The notes under the pieces: generated by a model
What the model was told of the DNA's origin: nothing
Seen by the model: the letters and a program-made list of their open reading frames with translations, nothing else
Database searches by the model: none
Source: Streptococcus sanguinis SK1 = NCTC 7863
Lineage (GTDB): Bacteria > Bacillota > Bacilli > Lactobacillales > Streptococcaceae
DNA length: 64,000 nucleotides
Direction: 5' to 3'
NCBI RefSeq assembly: GCF_000194945.1
Contig: NZ_GL878507.1
Span: forward strand, 759,963-823,962
Part shown: piece by piece, positions 27,687 through 36,345 of the stretch
Numbering within the stretch: position 1 is the first letter of the stretch
Layout of the letters: each line of letters starts with the position of its first letter
Program-made: the position numbers and the translations under genes

Positions 27687-28720
27687 AAATTATTAATAAT
27701 TGACTCCGTCATTTGAGCTGTTGTCGCCTGACCGCCCAGATCTCGGGTTAAAATCCCTTGAGCCAAAGTCTTCTCCACTGCTGCTTCAATAGCTTCTGCA
27801 GCTTCAAACTCTGCAAAACTATCCCGCAGCATCATGGCTACAGAAAGGATCATACTGATAGGGTTGGCAATACCTTGCCCTGCAATATCAGGAGCTGAAC
27901 CATGGATAGGCTCGTAAAGACTGGGTCCTGCAGCCGAATGACTGGCCGATGGCATAACTCCCAGCGTCCCTGACAAGACACTGGACTCGTCTGAGAGAAT
28001 ATCGCCGAAGAGATTTTCCGTTACCACAACGTCAAACTTAGCAGGATTGGCAATCATGAGCATCGCAGCGCTGTCCACCAGCTGGTGCTCCAAGGTCACA
28101 TCTGGATAATCCTTGGCCACCTCATCTGCTACTCTACGCCAGAGTTTGGATGTCGCTAGCACATTTTGCTTGTCAATACTGGTCACGCGCTTTCTGCGAG
28201 CACGCGCAATATCAAAGGCTTTACGGACAATTCGTTCCACCTCTTCATAGCTGTAGTCGTTAATATCACGAGCAGATTTATCCTCCAAAATATGCTCACC
28301 AAAGTAAATCCCACCAGTCAGCTCGCGCACGACCACGAAATCCACACCAGCAATTCGCTCTGCTTTCAAAGGAGACAAATGCTTAAGAGCATCAAAAATC
28401 TTAACTGGACGGATATTGGCATAGAGTTCAAGCCCCTTACGCAGAGCGAGCAAACCTTGCTCCGGCCGAACTGGGGCATTATCATACTGGGGACTACCGA
28501 TAGCTGCTAGGAGAATAGCATCCGCCTCCTTGGCTGCTACCAGAGTTGACTGAGGGAGAGGATGACCTTCCGCATCAATACCAGCCCCCCCAAAAGCCTT
28601 CTCCGTGACATGATAAGTAAAGCCGAACTTGTCCGCAACAGCAGCCAGCACTTGAAGACCCGCTTCCATGATTTCTGGTCCGATACCATCACCCGCCAGA
28701 GCTACAATTTCTTTTGTCAT
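27683..28720 (-). CDS. leuB: 3-isopropylmalate dehydrogenase
   Basis: The 345-residue protein oxidises and decarboxylates 3-isopropylmalate with NAD. Landmarks are ALAGDGIGPEIM at the start, RELTGGIYFG near residue 132 (substrate-binding), VVTENLFGDILSDE near 235 (metal Asp residues) and YEPIHGSAPDIAGQGIANP near 271. Length and motifs are standard. It follows leuA by 12 bases. Confidence 0.97.
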   Translation of the reverse strand: MTKEIVALAGDGIGPEIMEAGLQVLAAVADKFGFTYHVTEKAFGGAGIDAEGHPLPQSTLVAAKEADAILLAAIGSPQYDNAPVRPEQGLLALRKGLELYANIRPVKIFDALKHLSPLKAERIAGVDFVVVRELTGGIYFGEHILEDKSARDINDYSYEEVERIVRKAFDIARARRKRVTSIDKQNVLATSKLWRRVADEVAKDYPDVTLEHQLVDSAAMLMIANPAKFDVVVTENLFGDILSDESSVLSGTLGVMPSASHSAAGPSLYEPIHGSAPDIAGQGIANPISMILSVAMMLRDSFAEFEAAEAIEAAVEKTLAQGILTRDLGGQATTAQMTESIINNL

Positions 28721-28732
28721 AGTCGCTTCCTT

Positions 28733-30301
28733 CTAATTATTTGCAGGCAGATCGCGGTAGGATACCTGATGGCCGATTTCACCAGCATTTTCCTTTTGCA
28801 CAAAGGTATTGGCATGGATATAGGCAATGGCGCTGGCCTTAAGAACATCAAAGTCAATACCAGAGGAGTTGAAAATTGTATCTGTATCCGTATTTTCAAC
28901 AGCTACCAAGACGCGAGCCTGAGAGTCAATACCATCCGTTACCGCCTCGATGTTATAAGACAAAAGCTGAACAGACTGGTTAAAGAATTGGTCAATGGCA
29001 TTAAAGATAGCTTCGACACTTCCCTTACCTTCTGCTACACAGCTGACCGTCTCGCCGTCGCCATTAACCAGCTGCACATCCGCTGTGATGGTATGGTCGT
29101 CATTGGTCGTCAACTGTAGATCATCAAAGTGGAAGCCTTCAGGATTTTCGACAGTCGTTCCGGCAATCAGAGCCCGAATGTCAGCGTCTGTGACTTCATT
29201 TTTCTTATCAGCCAAGACCTTAAACTTAGCAAAGAGATCATTGATTTCAGATTCTGCAAAGTCCAGAGCTAGTTCTTTAAGTTTTTCGACAAAGGCATGG
29301 CGACCAGACAGCTTGCCAAGCGGCAGTGAATTGCTCTTGACTCCAACCAGCTCAGGTGTGATGATTTCATAGGTCAGTGGATTCTTAAGAACACCATCCT
29401 GATGGATACCGGACTCATGAGAGAAGGCATTGCCACCAACGACTGCCTTGTTCTTAGGCACTGGAATACCTGAGAAGCGGGACACCAGCTCAGAAGTGTT
29501 GATGGTTTCATTAAGGACGATATCCGACTCAACCTGATAATAGTCCTGACGAATCTCTAAGGCAACTGCTACTTCTTCCAGTGCTACATTTCCAGCCCGT
29601 TCACCGATTCCATTGATAGTCCCCTGAACACGACCAGCACCGTGCTTGATAGCCGTCAAAGTATTGGCCGTTGCCATGCCAAGGTCATCATGGCAATGAA
29701 CACCAAATACCACCTTATGATCAGAAGTCACATTTGCCACTAGGTAGTCGAAAATATTTGCAAACTCTTCTGGCGTGGTAAAGCCGACTGTGTCTGGAAT
29801 ATTGATATAAGTCGCACCTGCATCAACCGCTGTTTGTACCACCTGAAAAAGGAAATCCAGCTCTGTTCGTGTCGCATCCTCTGGTGAAAACTCGACTATA
29901 TCAAACTTGGAGCGCGCGTAGGAGACATGCTCTTTCACAGCTTCTAAAATCTCTTCCTTGGACTTTTTCAGCTTGAACTCTCTGTGAATAGGACTGGTCG
30001 CAATGAAGACATGAATCTGTGGATGCTTGGCATCCTTGAGCGCTTCATAGCAGGCATCAATATCGGATTTGACCGAACGCGCCAGACCAGTAACAGAAGC
30101 TTTTGTAATGACTTTAGCAATCTCGTGCACCGCAGCAAAAGAATCTGGACTCGCAGCAGGAAAACCAGCTTCAATGACTGAAATCCCCCACTTCTCTAAC
30201 TGCTTGGCAATTGCCACCTTCTCCTTGATAGAGAAATTCACTCCTGGTGTCTGCTCGCCATCCCGGAGGCTGGTATCAAAAAACTCAACTTTGCGTGTCA
30301 T
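28733..30301 (-). CDS. leuA: 2-isopropylmalate synthase
   Basis: The 522-residue enzyme condenses acetyl-CoA with 2-ketoisovalerate, the first committed step to leucine. The HMGL-like TIM barrel begins FFDTSLRDGEQTPGVNFS, GVHCHDDLGMATANTL lies near residue 200, and the HSGIHQ-type motif SHESGIHQDGVLK near 293. The C-terminal part (about 390-522) is the leucine-feedback regulatory domain. The start at 30301 has AAGGAG six bases upstream. The frame stays open for 50 more codons upstream, but that part lacks the family sequence. Confidence 0.97.
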   Translation of the reverse strand: MTRKVEFFDTSLRDGEQTPGVNFSIKEKVAIAKQLEKWGISVIEAGFPAASPDSFAAVHEIAKVITKASVTGLARSVKSDIDACYEALKDAKHPQIHVFIATSPIHREFKLKKSKEEILEAVKEHVSYARSKFDIVEFSPEDATRTELDFLFQVVQTAVDAGATYINIPDTVGFTTPEEFANIFDYLVANVTSDHKVVFGVHCHDDLGMATANTLTAIKHGAGRVQGTINGIGERAGNVALEEVAVALEIRQDYYQVESDIVLNETINTSELVSRFSGIPVPKNKAVVGGNAFSHESGIHQDGVLKNPLTYEIITPELVGVKSNSLPLGKLSGRHAFVEKLKELALDFAESEINDLFAKFKVLADKKNEVTDADIRALIAGTTVENPEGFHFDDLQLTTNDDHTITADVQLVNGDGETVSCVAEGKGSVEAIFNAIDQFFNQSVQLLSYNIEAVTDGIDSQARVLVAVENTDTDTIFNSSGIDFDVLKASAIAYIHANTFVQKENAGEIGHQVSYRDLPANN

Positions 30302-30483
30302 AGACAACTCCTTTTCTAAGATACATAGACCAATTAGGAAAAATTCTTTCCAAACTTCTAGGTCGTGTTCAATGACTGAGACGGTCTGAGACAAATTGAT
30401 TTCAGAAAAATCAAGATAAACTCCCACTCCCGTCGCTCCTTTAGAAACCATTTCTTCCTCATCAGAGTTTGAGGTAAGATAGG

Positions 30484-30524
30484 TGAAATAAAAAACATCT
30501 CACTTGAAGAACAAGCGAGATGTT
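30484..30524 (-). terminator. leu operon attenuator terminator
   Basis: AACATCTCGCTTG and CAAGTGAGATGTT form a 13-bp stem (one G-T pair) with a 5-base loop, followed by TTTTTTATTT. It lies between the leader peptide and leuA. Confidence 0.85.
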
Positions 30525-30569
30525 GATTTACTCCCGCTTGGTAAGCCAAACAGGACTAATGCTTTTGCA

Positions 30570-30623
30570 CTAGCCCGAGTAACGCAACAACAAAGCAAAG
30601 TTTGAAGATTGGGTTGACTTCAT
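30570..30623 (-). CDS. leuL: leu operon leader peptide
   Basis: A 17-codon ORF with a strong ribosome site (AAGGAG) encodes MKSTQSSNFALLLRYSG, with three consecutive Leu codons (TTG TTG TTG). It lies between the leu promoter and the attenuator hairpin. Ribosome stalling at the Leu codons when charged tRNA-Leu is low should favour an antiterminator and allow leuABCD transcription. This is the usual arrangement for leader-peptide attenuation; the alternative fold was not computed. Confidence 0.82.
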   Translation of the reverse strand: MKSTQSSNFALLLRYSG

Positions 30624-30665
30624 GTTTGACTAACTCCTTCTTGAGATGGTTTCTTATTGTTTAGT

Positions 30666-30694
30666 ATTCTAACACAGTATCATAAACCTGTCAA
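30666..30694 (-). promoter_or_regulatory. leu operon promoter
   Basis: TTGACA (30689-30694) and TAGAAT (30666-30671) are 17 bases apart, about 35 bases before the leader-peptide ATG. Confidence 0.85.
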
Positions 30695-30822
30695 GAAAAA
30701 GTCGATATTTTCTGAAAATTTTTAATATGCTGGATTATTTTTGGGGATTTAAACTGTAAATACGAGAAAAAGGAAGTGAGGTAACTTTGCTTCTTCTATT
30801 TTTTCAGGAATCGTAGCATAGT

Positions 30823-31134
30823 TTATTTACTCACTTCATCCAGCTTATTCTGAAAGCGTCTGTTCTCCTGATAGCGAGCTTCTAGAACATCGTCTATGCG
30901 CTTTTTGTATTGCTGATGGTATTGTTCCAGATTATCCTCTATTTGAAAAATATAAGGTTGAGCCGCTGTCAAAGGAACCTCTCTACATGCATAAGAAATT
31001 GCCTCTAAGAGTTTGTTCGTCTCTCTGTCAAACTTATAGTAGTATGTATCTAAGTCTGTCTCTACTCGCTCAAACTCACGCATTTTTAGAGCATGTTCAT
31101 CTTCCAGTTCCTGAAGCTTCTTTTTATCCAGCAT
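30823..31134 (-). CDS. Small helical toxin-partner protein, locus A (Lap2/DUF3958-like)
   Basis: This is a 103-residue, charged, all-helical protein with no signal peptide (HALKMREFERVETDL, then YKKRIDDVLEARYQENRRF near the C terminus). It is paralogous to the 108-residue protein at 53830-54156, with which it shares the C-terminal pattern Y-x2-R-x-x-[ENR]-[FY]-x-N-K-L. It is the last gene of toxin locus A. Small helical proteins of this kind accompany LXG toxins and help deliver them to the type VII (Esx) machine. The match to the DUF3958/Lap2 class is from layout, not a search. Confidence 0.6.
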   Translation of the reverse strand: MLDKKKLQELEDEHALKMREFERVETDLDTYYYKFDRETNKLLEAISYACREVPLTAAQPYIFQIEDNLEQYHQQYKKRIDDVLEARYQENRRFQNKLDEVSK

Positions 31135-31145
31135 TGCCTCACCTC

Positions 31146-31457
31146 CTATCCCTTAATCGGGCTATCCAAAGAAGGCATCTGCATCGTCTGAGTTAGATGA
31201 GTTTCAGCAGCTTGCGCTGCCTTCCCTTCAAATCCACCCTTAATATCATTGACATAGTTAGTAGAAGCATAATTTTTCATATCCAAAGCCGCCGCCTGTA
31301 GCTGAGCTGCCAGATCTAATCCTTTTGCAAGGATAAGCAGCTCTTTGGCCACTATCAAAGCCTTGATAGCCTGCCTCTCCTGCTCCTTCATCTTTTCTTT
31401 AAACTGTCTCTCTAACTCCACTCTAGTTACGAGCGCATCATCATTTGGTATAAGCAT
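31146..31457 (-). CDS. Small helical toxin-partner protein, locus A (Lap1/DUF3130-like)
   Basis: The 103-residue helical protein is paralogous to the one at 54165-54461. Both end in a G-F/A-x-G-x-A-A...PSL-x-SPI pattern. The ATG at 31457 has GGAGGG nine bases upstream and lies inside the last codons of the toxin gene, so it is made together with the toxin. The helical hairpin form (LLILAKGLDLAAQLQAAALD in the middle) resembles WXG100/DUF3130-type export partners. Function is inferred from context. Confidence 0.6.
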   Translation of the reverse strand: MLIPNDDALVTRVELERQFKEKMKEQERQAIKALIVAKELLILAKGLDLAAQLQAAALDMKNYASTNYVNDIKGGFEGKAAQAAETHLTQTMQMPSLDSPIKG

Positions 31458-33216
31458 TTTCAATAACCCTCCATGATCCTTTCACATCTGCTAAGAGATT
31501 ATTGAAATCCTCAGCTTGCTGAGTATCGACTGCTGCAAAATCTCCACTTGCTCTGACCAAAGTCGTTCCCAACTGTTCAATCTCTGTCAGGAATCCTTTT
31601 GCGGATGTGTTTGTATTTGTTTCAACCGAATCGTCCCAGTAGTGCTTTATATCGAAATCAATCAATAAACTCTCCACTTCTGAGTCGCTCAAATAAGTAG
31701 CAAGACCGAATGCCTCTGTTCTTGCGTCATTAATTATCTTTTGGACAGATTCCTTGGCATCCGACAATAAGGTTTTGACATGCTTAACTTTATCTTCTAT
31801 TTCAAAGATAGCCAACTGAGCTGCGGTCTGAAGGAGACGAGCACGAACTAAAATTCTCTCTTCACCTGTAAGATTGCCATTTCCAAGCTGTTTCTGATAG
31901 CTTGGAATCATCTTCTTGTCCCACTTCATCGACTCTCTACGTGCTTCATCAATGATTGCTTGATAATCCCGCTTAAATTCATAGAAAGCAGATGTAGAAA
32001 TACCTGCACGCGCAAAATTTGCTGTTCCAAAAGAAGAAACGTCAACAACAGCATTCATGAATTTTATCGCCTCATCATCAGTCAAACCTTGCATACGAAG
32101 CAAATCTAAAAATTTCGCTTCTAATCTCGCAAGCTTCTCCCCTGCTCTCAGAAGTTCTGGATGAAAATCTTCTGAAGCGACTAAAAATCCCCCCTTGCCG
32201 TCTGCCTGAAAAACACCAAAATCATGAGCACTATCAGACATAAAGTCAAAGCGAGTATAATGAAGAGGCACAACTATATGAGCTGTTCCCAATTCCTTAC
32301 GAGTTGGCTTTTCTCCAGGTTTCTCTAAATTATAGATTGTATTTTCACGATTGAGCATACTAACAATATCAAAGGGATTGACATAGTATTCAAGTTTTGC
32401 GCTAATCGCTTTAATCCTATCATCATCAACTCCCATTTTTTTCAAACTATCGGTAGTATCCGGTCCATCGAAAAGAACGACCTTTCCAATTTTATCAAAT
32501 TCTTGTTGGCTCAGATTAGCTATTCCTTGAACTGTCACCATAGTCCCCAGCGAGTGGGCTGTAAGATCCATCGTAGCATTGGGAGCTTTCTCGCTCATTT
32601 CTGCAATGGTGGCTTTCATTCCCTCCGTTGCTAGTCTAGCCTGAGGTATATGCGAATCAAATAAAGCAAAATTAGCATCATTAACAAGCCAGTCATTCAG
32701 ATTTAAAGGCTTAATTCCTTCTTTCTTAAATCTCTTAATATTAAAACCATCACTGCCTCGAATAGCCATATAAGTATGCTTTGTATCCTTGCCCAAAGTC
32801 GGTGTATCTGTTAGAAAATATGCATTAAAGCCAACTCTCTCATTAGTTAAACGACCTTTCTGGTAAGGGCCTAAACCTGCTTTCTCTTTATAATCAGCAA
32901 TTTTCTTATCATTATCATCCACAAAGGGTAAATCTAATCCCTTTTCAACATGCAAATCTGGATCTGGCTGCAAGTAAACTTTGCCATCATTATCGAGTTT
33001 CTTACCTCCAGGGGTGACTTCTGTTACCTTCCCATCTTCATCCCTTACATAAGCATCATTTGAGAAATCAAATTCTAGAGAGCCACCATTATCTAATATT
33101 TTTTGATTATCTTTCAATTGAGACTCATAGGGGAATCTAATTGGTCTTCCATGGTAAGCAGATTGAGCTAAATCTGCATAAAAATTATCAAAGTTTTTTA
33201 AATTACTATTACTCAA
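31441..33216 (-). CDS. Putative type VII-secreted lipase toxin, reversed LXG architecture (TslA-like)
   Basis: The 591-residue protein has an N-terminal alpha/beta-hydrolase (lipase) domain, with nucleophile elbow TAHSLGT (Ser222), a likely Asp at 283 (NPFDIVS) and His at 331 (SDSAHDF). The C-terminal part (about 360-591) is helical and LXG-like and is shared with the locus B toxin (LSDSEVESLL). This is the order described for S. aureus TslA: toxin first, export domain last. It starts at a TTG with AGGAGG eight bases upstream, overlaps its immunity gene by eight bases and is followed by two small partner genes. It has no signal peptide, as expected for Esx export. Target lipids are unknown. 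Confidence 0.7.
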   Translation of the reverse strand: MSNSNLKNFDNFYADLAQSAYHGRPIRFPYESQLKDNQKILDNGGSLEFDFSNDAYVRDEDGKVTEVTPGGKKLDNDGKVYLQPDPDLHVEKGLDLPFVDDNDKKIADYKEKAGLGPYQKGRLTNERVGFNAYFLTDTPTLGKDTKHTYMAIRGSDGFNIKRFKKEGIKPLNLNDWLVNDANFALFDSHIPQARLATEGMKATIAEMSEKAPNATMDLTAHSLGTMVTVQGIANLSQQEFDKIGKVVLFDGPDTTDSLKKMGVDDDRIKAISAKLEYYVNPFDIVSMLNRENTIYNLEKPGEKPTRKELGTAHIVVPLHYTRFDFMSDSAHDFGVFQADGKGGFLVASEDFHPELLRAGEKLARLEAKFLDLLRMQGLTDDEAIKFMNAVVDVSSFGTANFARAGISTSAFYEFKRDYQAIIDEARRESMKWDKKMIPSYQKQLGNGNLTGEERILVRARLLQTAAQLAIFEIEDKVKHVKTLLSDAKESVQKIINDARTEAFGLATYLSDSEVESLLIDFDIKHYWDDSVETNTNTSAKGFLTEIEQLGTTLVRASGDFAAVDTQQAEDFNNLLADVKGSWRVIENAYTK

Positions 33217-33646
33217 AAATTCTACCTCCTACTCGCAATGGGCTTCCTTGCATCATAGTATCAAAAGCAATTTGCTCATTTTTAATTCTAAACATAACCT
33301 GCCATGTTGATCCCTCTATGTTATTGAAGCCTCCTCCAACTATTACAACCTCACCTCCTCCTTGCGGTGTTCCATTTCCAACTTCTTCCCACATGGTTTC
33401 ATTCCAATCTATCTGAACAGATTCTATCTTTGAATTTTGAGATTTTACAAACTCCTTAATCTCTTCTTCATGCTTCTTAAGATAAGCCAGCTGTTTTTCA
33501 TGTGGGTCTTGCTCTTTCTTTTTCTCCTGCTTAGTTCCATGTATAAACAAATTTTTATTTTGAAGTGTCATAATTGTTCCTCCAATAACTAGAGTAGCGG
33601 TTAGCGCTACGATTGATAGAGTAGCTATTTTGCCTTTTTTCACCAT
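33209..33646 (-). CDS. Putative immunity protein A1, membrane-anchored
   Basis: The 145-residue protein has one N-terminal membrane anchor (about residues 8-26), a charged linker (KQEKKKEQDPHEKQL) and a small outer domain with GNGTPQGGGE near residue 93. The P-x-G-G-G pattern followed by G-x-F-N-N resembles the DUF1433 family, members of which I recall lying beside tslA in S. aureus. No lipobox Cys is present. It is translated just before the toxin and overlaps it, so it is the cognate immunity gene by position. Three further paralogues follow in tandem. Confidence 0.65.
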   Translation of the reverse strand: MVKKGKIATLSIVALTATLVIGGTIMTLQNKNLFIHGTKQEKKKEQDPHEKQLAYLKKHEEEIKEFVKSQNSKIESVQIDWNETMWEEVGNGTPQGGGEVVIVGGGFNNIEGSTWQVMFRIKNEQIAFDTMMQGSPLRVGGRIFE

Positions 33647-33728
33647 TTGTCCTCCTTGTGAATAGAAGTTACTATTATTATATCATGAATGCATTAAAAA
33701 AATACTTTTGAAAAGTATTCTCATCAAA

Positions 33729-33797
33729 TTAGAAATTGGCTGACTGCGCTAAATCTTCACATAAATTATCAAATGTTTTTAAATTGCTGTTACTTAA
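33729..33797 (-). pseudogene. Relic of toxin A 5-prime end (copy 1)
   Basis: Twenty-three codons read SNSNLKTFDNLCEDLAQSA then NF and a stop, matching the first 20 codons of toxin A. The start codon has decayed to TTA. It overlaps the end of immunity gene A2 exactly as the real toxin overlaps A1. Confidence 0.75.
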
Positions 33798-34224
33798 AAA
33801 GCTCACCTCCTAATCTTATACCATTGCTGATACCCATGCTTTCTAAATCAACTTTTCCATCTTTGATTTCTATTAGAACATTCCAGTCTGAATCTTTTAA
33901 ATTATTAAATTCACCAAATATACTCACAACTTCCCCTCCGCCTTGTGGGGTTCCATTTCCAACTTCTTCCCAGCGCGTTTGATTCCAATCAATTTGAACT
34001 GATTCTATCTTTGAATTTTGAGATTTCACAAACTCCTTAATCTCTTCTTCATGCTTTTTAAGATAAGCAAGCTGTTTTTCATGCGGATCTTGCTCTTCCT
34101 TTTTCTCCTGCTTAGTTCCATGTGTAAACAAATTTTTATTTTGAAGTGTCATAATTGTCCCTCCTATGACCAGAGAAGCTATTACTGCTGCCACAGATAG
34201 AATCGCTATTTGTTTTTGTTTCAT
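33790..34224 (-). CDS. Putative immunity protein A2, membrane-anchored
   Basis: This 144-residue paralogue of A1 is nearly identical to it over the anchor and linker (GGTIMTLQNKNLFTHGTKQE). It differs in the last 50 residues (FGEFNNLKDSDWNVLIEIKD), the part expected to recognise the toxin. The GNGTPQGGGE motif is kept. It has its own promoter-terminator unit, and a 69-base relic of a toxin start overlaps its 3-prime end. As an orphan it may protect against toxins of other strains (inference). Confidence 0.62.
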   Translation of the reverse strand: MKQKQIAILSVAAVIASLVIGGTIMTLQNKNLFTHGTKQEKKEEQDPHEKQLAYLKKHEEEIKEFVKSQNSKIESVQIDWNQTRWEEVGNGTPQGGGEVVSIFGEFNNLKDSDWNVLIEIKDGKVDLESMGISNGIRLGGELFK

Positions 34225-34312
34225 CTTCTAGCCTCCTTGTGCATAATAATAAGTTACTATTATTCTATCATGAATGCATTAAAAAATACTTTTGAAAAGT
34301 ATTCTCGTTAAA

Positions 34313-34381
34313 TTAGAAATTGACTGACCGCGCTAAATCTCCATAAAAATTATCAAATGTTTTTAAATTATTATTACTCAT
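34313..34381 (-). pseudogene. Relic of toxin A 5-prime end (copy 2)
   Basis: From an intact ATG, 22 codons read MSNNNLKTFDNFYGDLARSV then NF and TAA. It has the same junction as copies 1 and 3, 584 bases from copy 1. Confidence 0.75.
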
Positions 34382-34829
34382 ATTTGTCCCATCCTCCATT
34401 TTTTAATACACTAGGTGGATTTAGCATTCCAATTAAATCTATCGAAGGGATAGCATTCTCATTTTCTAGCGGAAAATCTACTGTAAAATCAGAATCTTTT
34501 ATATGATTGAAAGTTCCTTTCAACGATAGATTAAAACCCGCTCCTTGAGGAGTCCCATTCCCTATCTCTTCAACAATTAAACTATCCCAAATAAGCTGAA
34601 CTGATTCAATCTTTGGATTTTTAGACTTTACAAACTCTATAATTTCCTCCTCATGCTCTTTCAAATAATCCAATTGCTTTTCATGCGGATCTTGCTCTTC
34701 CTTTCTCTCCTGCTTGGTTCCGTCTGTAAACAAATTTTTATTTTGAACTGTCATGATTGTCCCTCCAATAACTAGAGTAGTGGTTAGCGCTACGATTGAT
34801 AGAGTAGCTATTTTTCTTTTTTTCACCAT
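34374..34829 (-). CDS. Putative immunity protein A3, membrane-anchored
   Basis: This 151-residue paralogue has the same anchor and linker (KNLFTDGTKQERKEEQDPHE) and a changed outer domain (GNGTPQGAGFNLSLKGTFNH, then a longer tail with LIGMLNPPSVLKNGGWDKYE). The GGG of the motif is GAG here. It is followed by an intact-ATG relic of the toxin start. Its specificity is probably different from A1. Confidence 0.62.
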   Translation of the reverse strand: MVKKRKIATLSIVALTTTLVIGGTIMTVQNKNLFTDGTKQERKEEQDPHEKQLDYLKEHEEEIIEFVKSKNPKIESVQLIWDSLIVEEIGNGTPQGAGFNLSLKGTFNHIKDSDFTVDFPLENENAIPSIDLIGMLNPPSVLKNGGWDKYE

Positions 34830-34911
34830 TTGTCCTCCTTAAGAATAGAAGTTACTATTATTATATCATGAATGCATTAAAAAAATACTTTTGAAAAGTA
34901 TTCTAGTTAAA

Positions 34912-34980
34912 TTAGAAATTGGCTGATTGCGCCAAATCTGCATAAAGATTGTCAAAACTCTTTAAATTACTGTTACTCAT
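34912..34980 (-). pseudogene. Relic of toxin A 5-prime end (copy 3)
   Basis: From an intact ATG, 22 codons read MSNSNLKSFDNLYADLAQSA then NF and TAA, 599 bases from copy 2. This copy is the closest to the live toxin. Confidence 0.75.
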
Positions 34981-35430
34981 AAATATCCCACACATTCCCT
35001 TCCAAAATTCTTATCGGCTGCATTTCATAAATAACTAGCTTATCAGGAACTTCATTTGAATCGTAGTTTAAAGGGATTCCTAATGTAAATTCAGTGTCTT
35101 TGTTATTATTTATTCTACCATCCAAGGTCAAAATATATCCACCGCCTTGTGAGGTGCCATTCCCTATGTCTTCGACCTTCATACTGTCCCAATTAAACTG
35201 AACACTTTCAACCTTAGAATTCAAAGCTTTAACAAAGTCGGTCAACTCTTCTTCATGCCTTTTGAGATAAGCAAGTTGTTTTTACGCGGATCTTGCTCTT
35301 CCTTTTTCTCCTGATTAGTTTCATGTGTAAACAAATTTTTATTTTGAAGTGTCATAATTGTTACTCCAATAATCAGAGTAACAATTAGCGCTATAATTAA
35401 TAGAGTCGCTATTTTGCTTTTTTTCATCAT
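34973..35430 (-). pseudogene. Immunity gene A4, frameshifted
   Basis: The first 62 codons (MMKKSKIATLLIIALIVTLI, then KNLFTHETNQE) match the anchor and linker of A1-A3. The frame then breaks where the other copies read HEKQL: the bases TTTTTCATGCGG of the paralogues appear as TTTTTACGCGG, one base short. The second frame (34973-35245) continues with the outer domain, including GNGTSQGGG. Together they form one immunity gene disabled by a one-base deletion. Confidence 0.8.
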
Positions 35431-35535
35431 TTTTTCTTATATTTCTAATACTTTCTATAATTTCACAATATCACTTCTTAAGACACTTCGTTTCTAAGAA
35501 AATATACACACTCATCTCCTCATATACTGAATGCC

Positions 35536-36180
35536 TCAGAAAAGGAGAAAAGCTGTTAGAATCAGGGAAACAAGCCAGATGGTCTTCAGGAGGTAAAATT
35601 GAATCAGATAGGTAGAGATGATGGCTCCGACTACAAAGCTTGCCAATAGAGCAACAAAGAAAAGGCCTTCTTTCAAATCTTTCCCTTTCTTGTTTCGAGC
35701 ATAGCTACCAAAAGCTACCATGGTTTTCTTGATATTCCCCGTCATAAAGGAGTTGTTATAGACAATACCGTCCACCTCGCCAAAAGCCGTCGCGACCAGA
35801 CCCATGCAGAAAGCCAGTGGCGGCACGATATAGAGATGGGGGACATTTGCTGGTAAAAATCCAGCGATAACTGTCGTCAATATCAAGGGAAAAACACTGG
35901 ACAGCCTGCGCCAAGAATGCTCAAAATGATGCTGAAAAACGGTCATCAGAAAAATACCCAGCATAAAGGCCAGCATAGTTGCCAATTTTACTTCAATTCC
36001 TCTTGTCTCTTGATTGATAAGCTCAACCGAAAGGAAAACGACATTTCCCGTCTGTCCTGCCACCAAGGTGCCTCCCCTCTCAATGAAGGTATAGGCGTCA
36101 ATAAATCCTGCACAAAAGGTCAAGAGGCAGGCAAAAAATTTTGAACGAGAGTGAAACTCTCTTTTTACAAATTGTTTCAT
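35536..36180 (-). CDS. YoaK/DUF1275 family membrane protein
   Basis: The 214-residue protein has six hydrophobic segments and the DUF1275 pattern: FCAGFIDAYTFI near residue 20, then GQTGNVVFLS near 41 and NNSFMTGNIKKT near 138. These two G-x-T-G-N-like motifs mark the internal duplication of the family. Its transport role is unknown. I start it at the ATG at 36180, since the open frame further upstream (to 36267) lacks family features. The nearest purine-rich site, GGTGG, is unusually close to this ATG. Confidence 0.8.
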   Translation of the reverse strand: MKQFVKREFHSRSKFFACLLTFCAGFIDAYTFIERGGTLVAGQTGNVVFLSVELINQETRGIEVKLATMLAFMLGIFLMTVFQHHFEHSWRRLSSVFPLILTTVIAGFLPANVPHLYIVPPLAFCMGLVATAFGEVDGIVYNNSFMTGNIKKTMVAFGSYARNKKGKDLKEGLFFVALLASFVVGAIISTYLIQFYLLKTIWLVSLILTAFLLF

Positions 36181-36345
36181 AAACCACCCACAAAATAAGG
36201 GAGTGACCAGACTCCGAAAATCATGGATTTCAGTCCGTCCACTTCCCCTTGCTAAATTACATTTCAAAAATCTTGCAGCTACTGCGATTCACCAGATTGA
36301 CAACTATTTATTTCCTCAAATGACAGAACTAAAAAGCTGCCTGTC

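Noticed and set aside
30358..30549. 63-codon minus-strand ORF overlapping the leu attenuator
   Set aside because: It spans the terminator hairpin in another frame, lacks a ribosome site and starts inside the leader region; the 17-codon leader peptide explains the region better.
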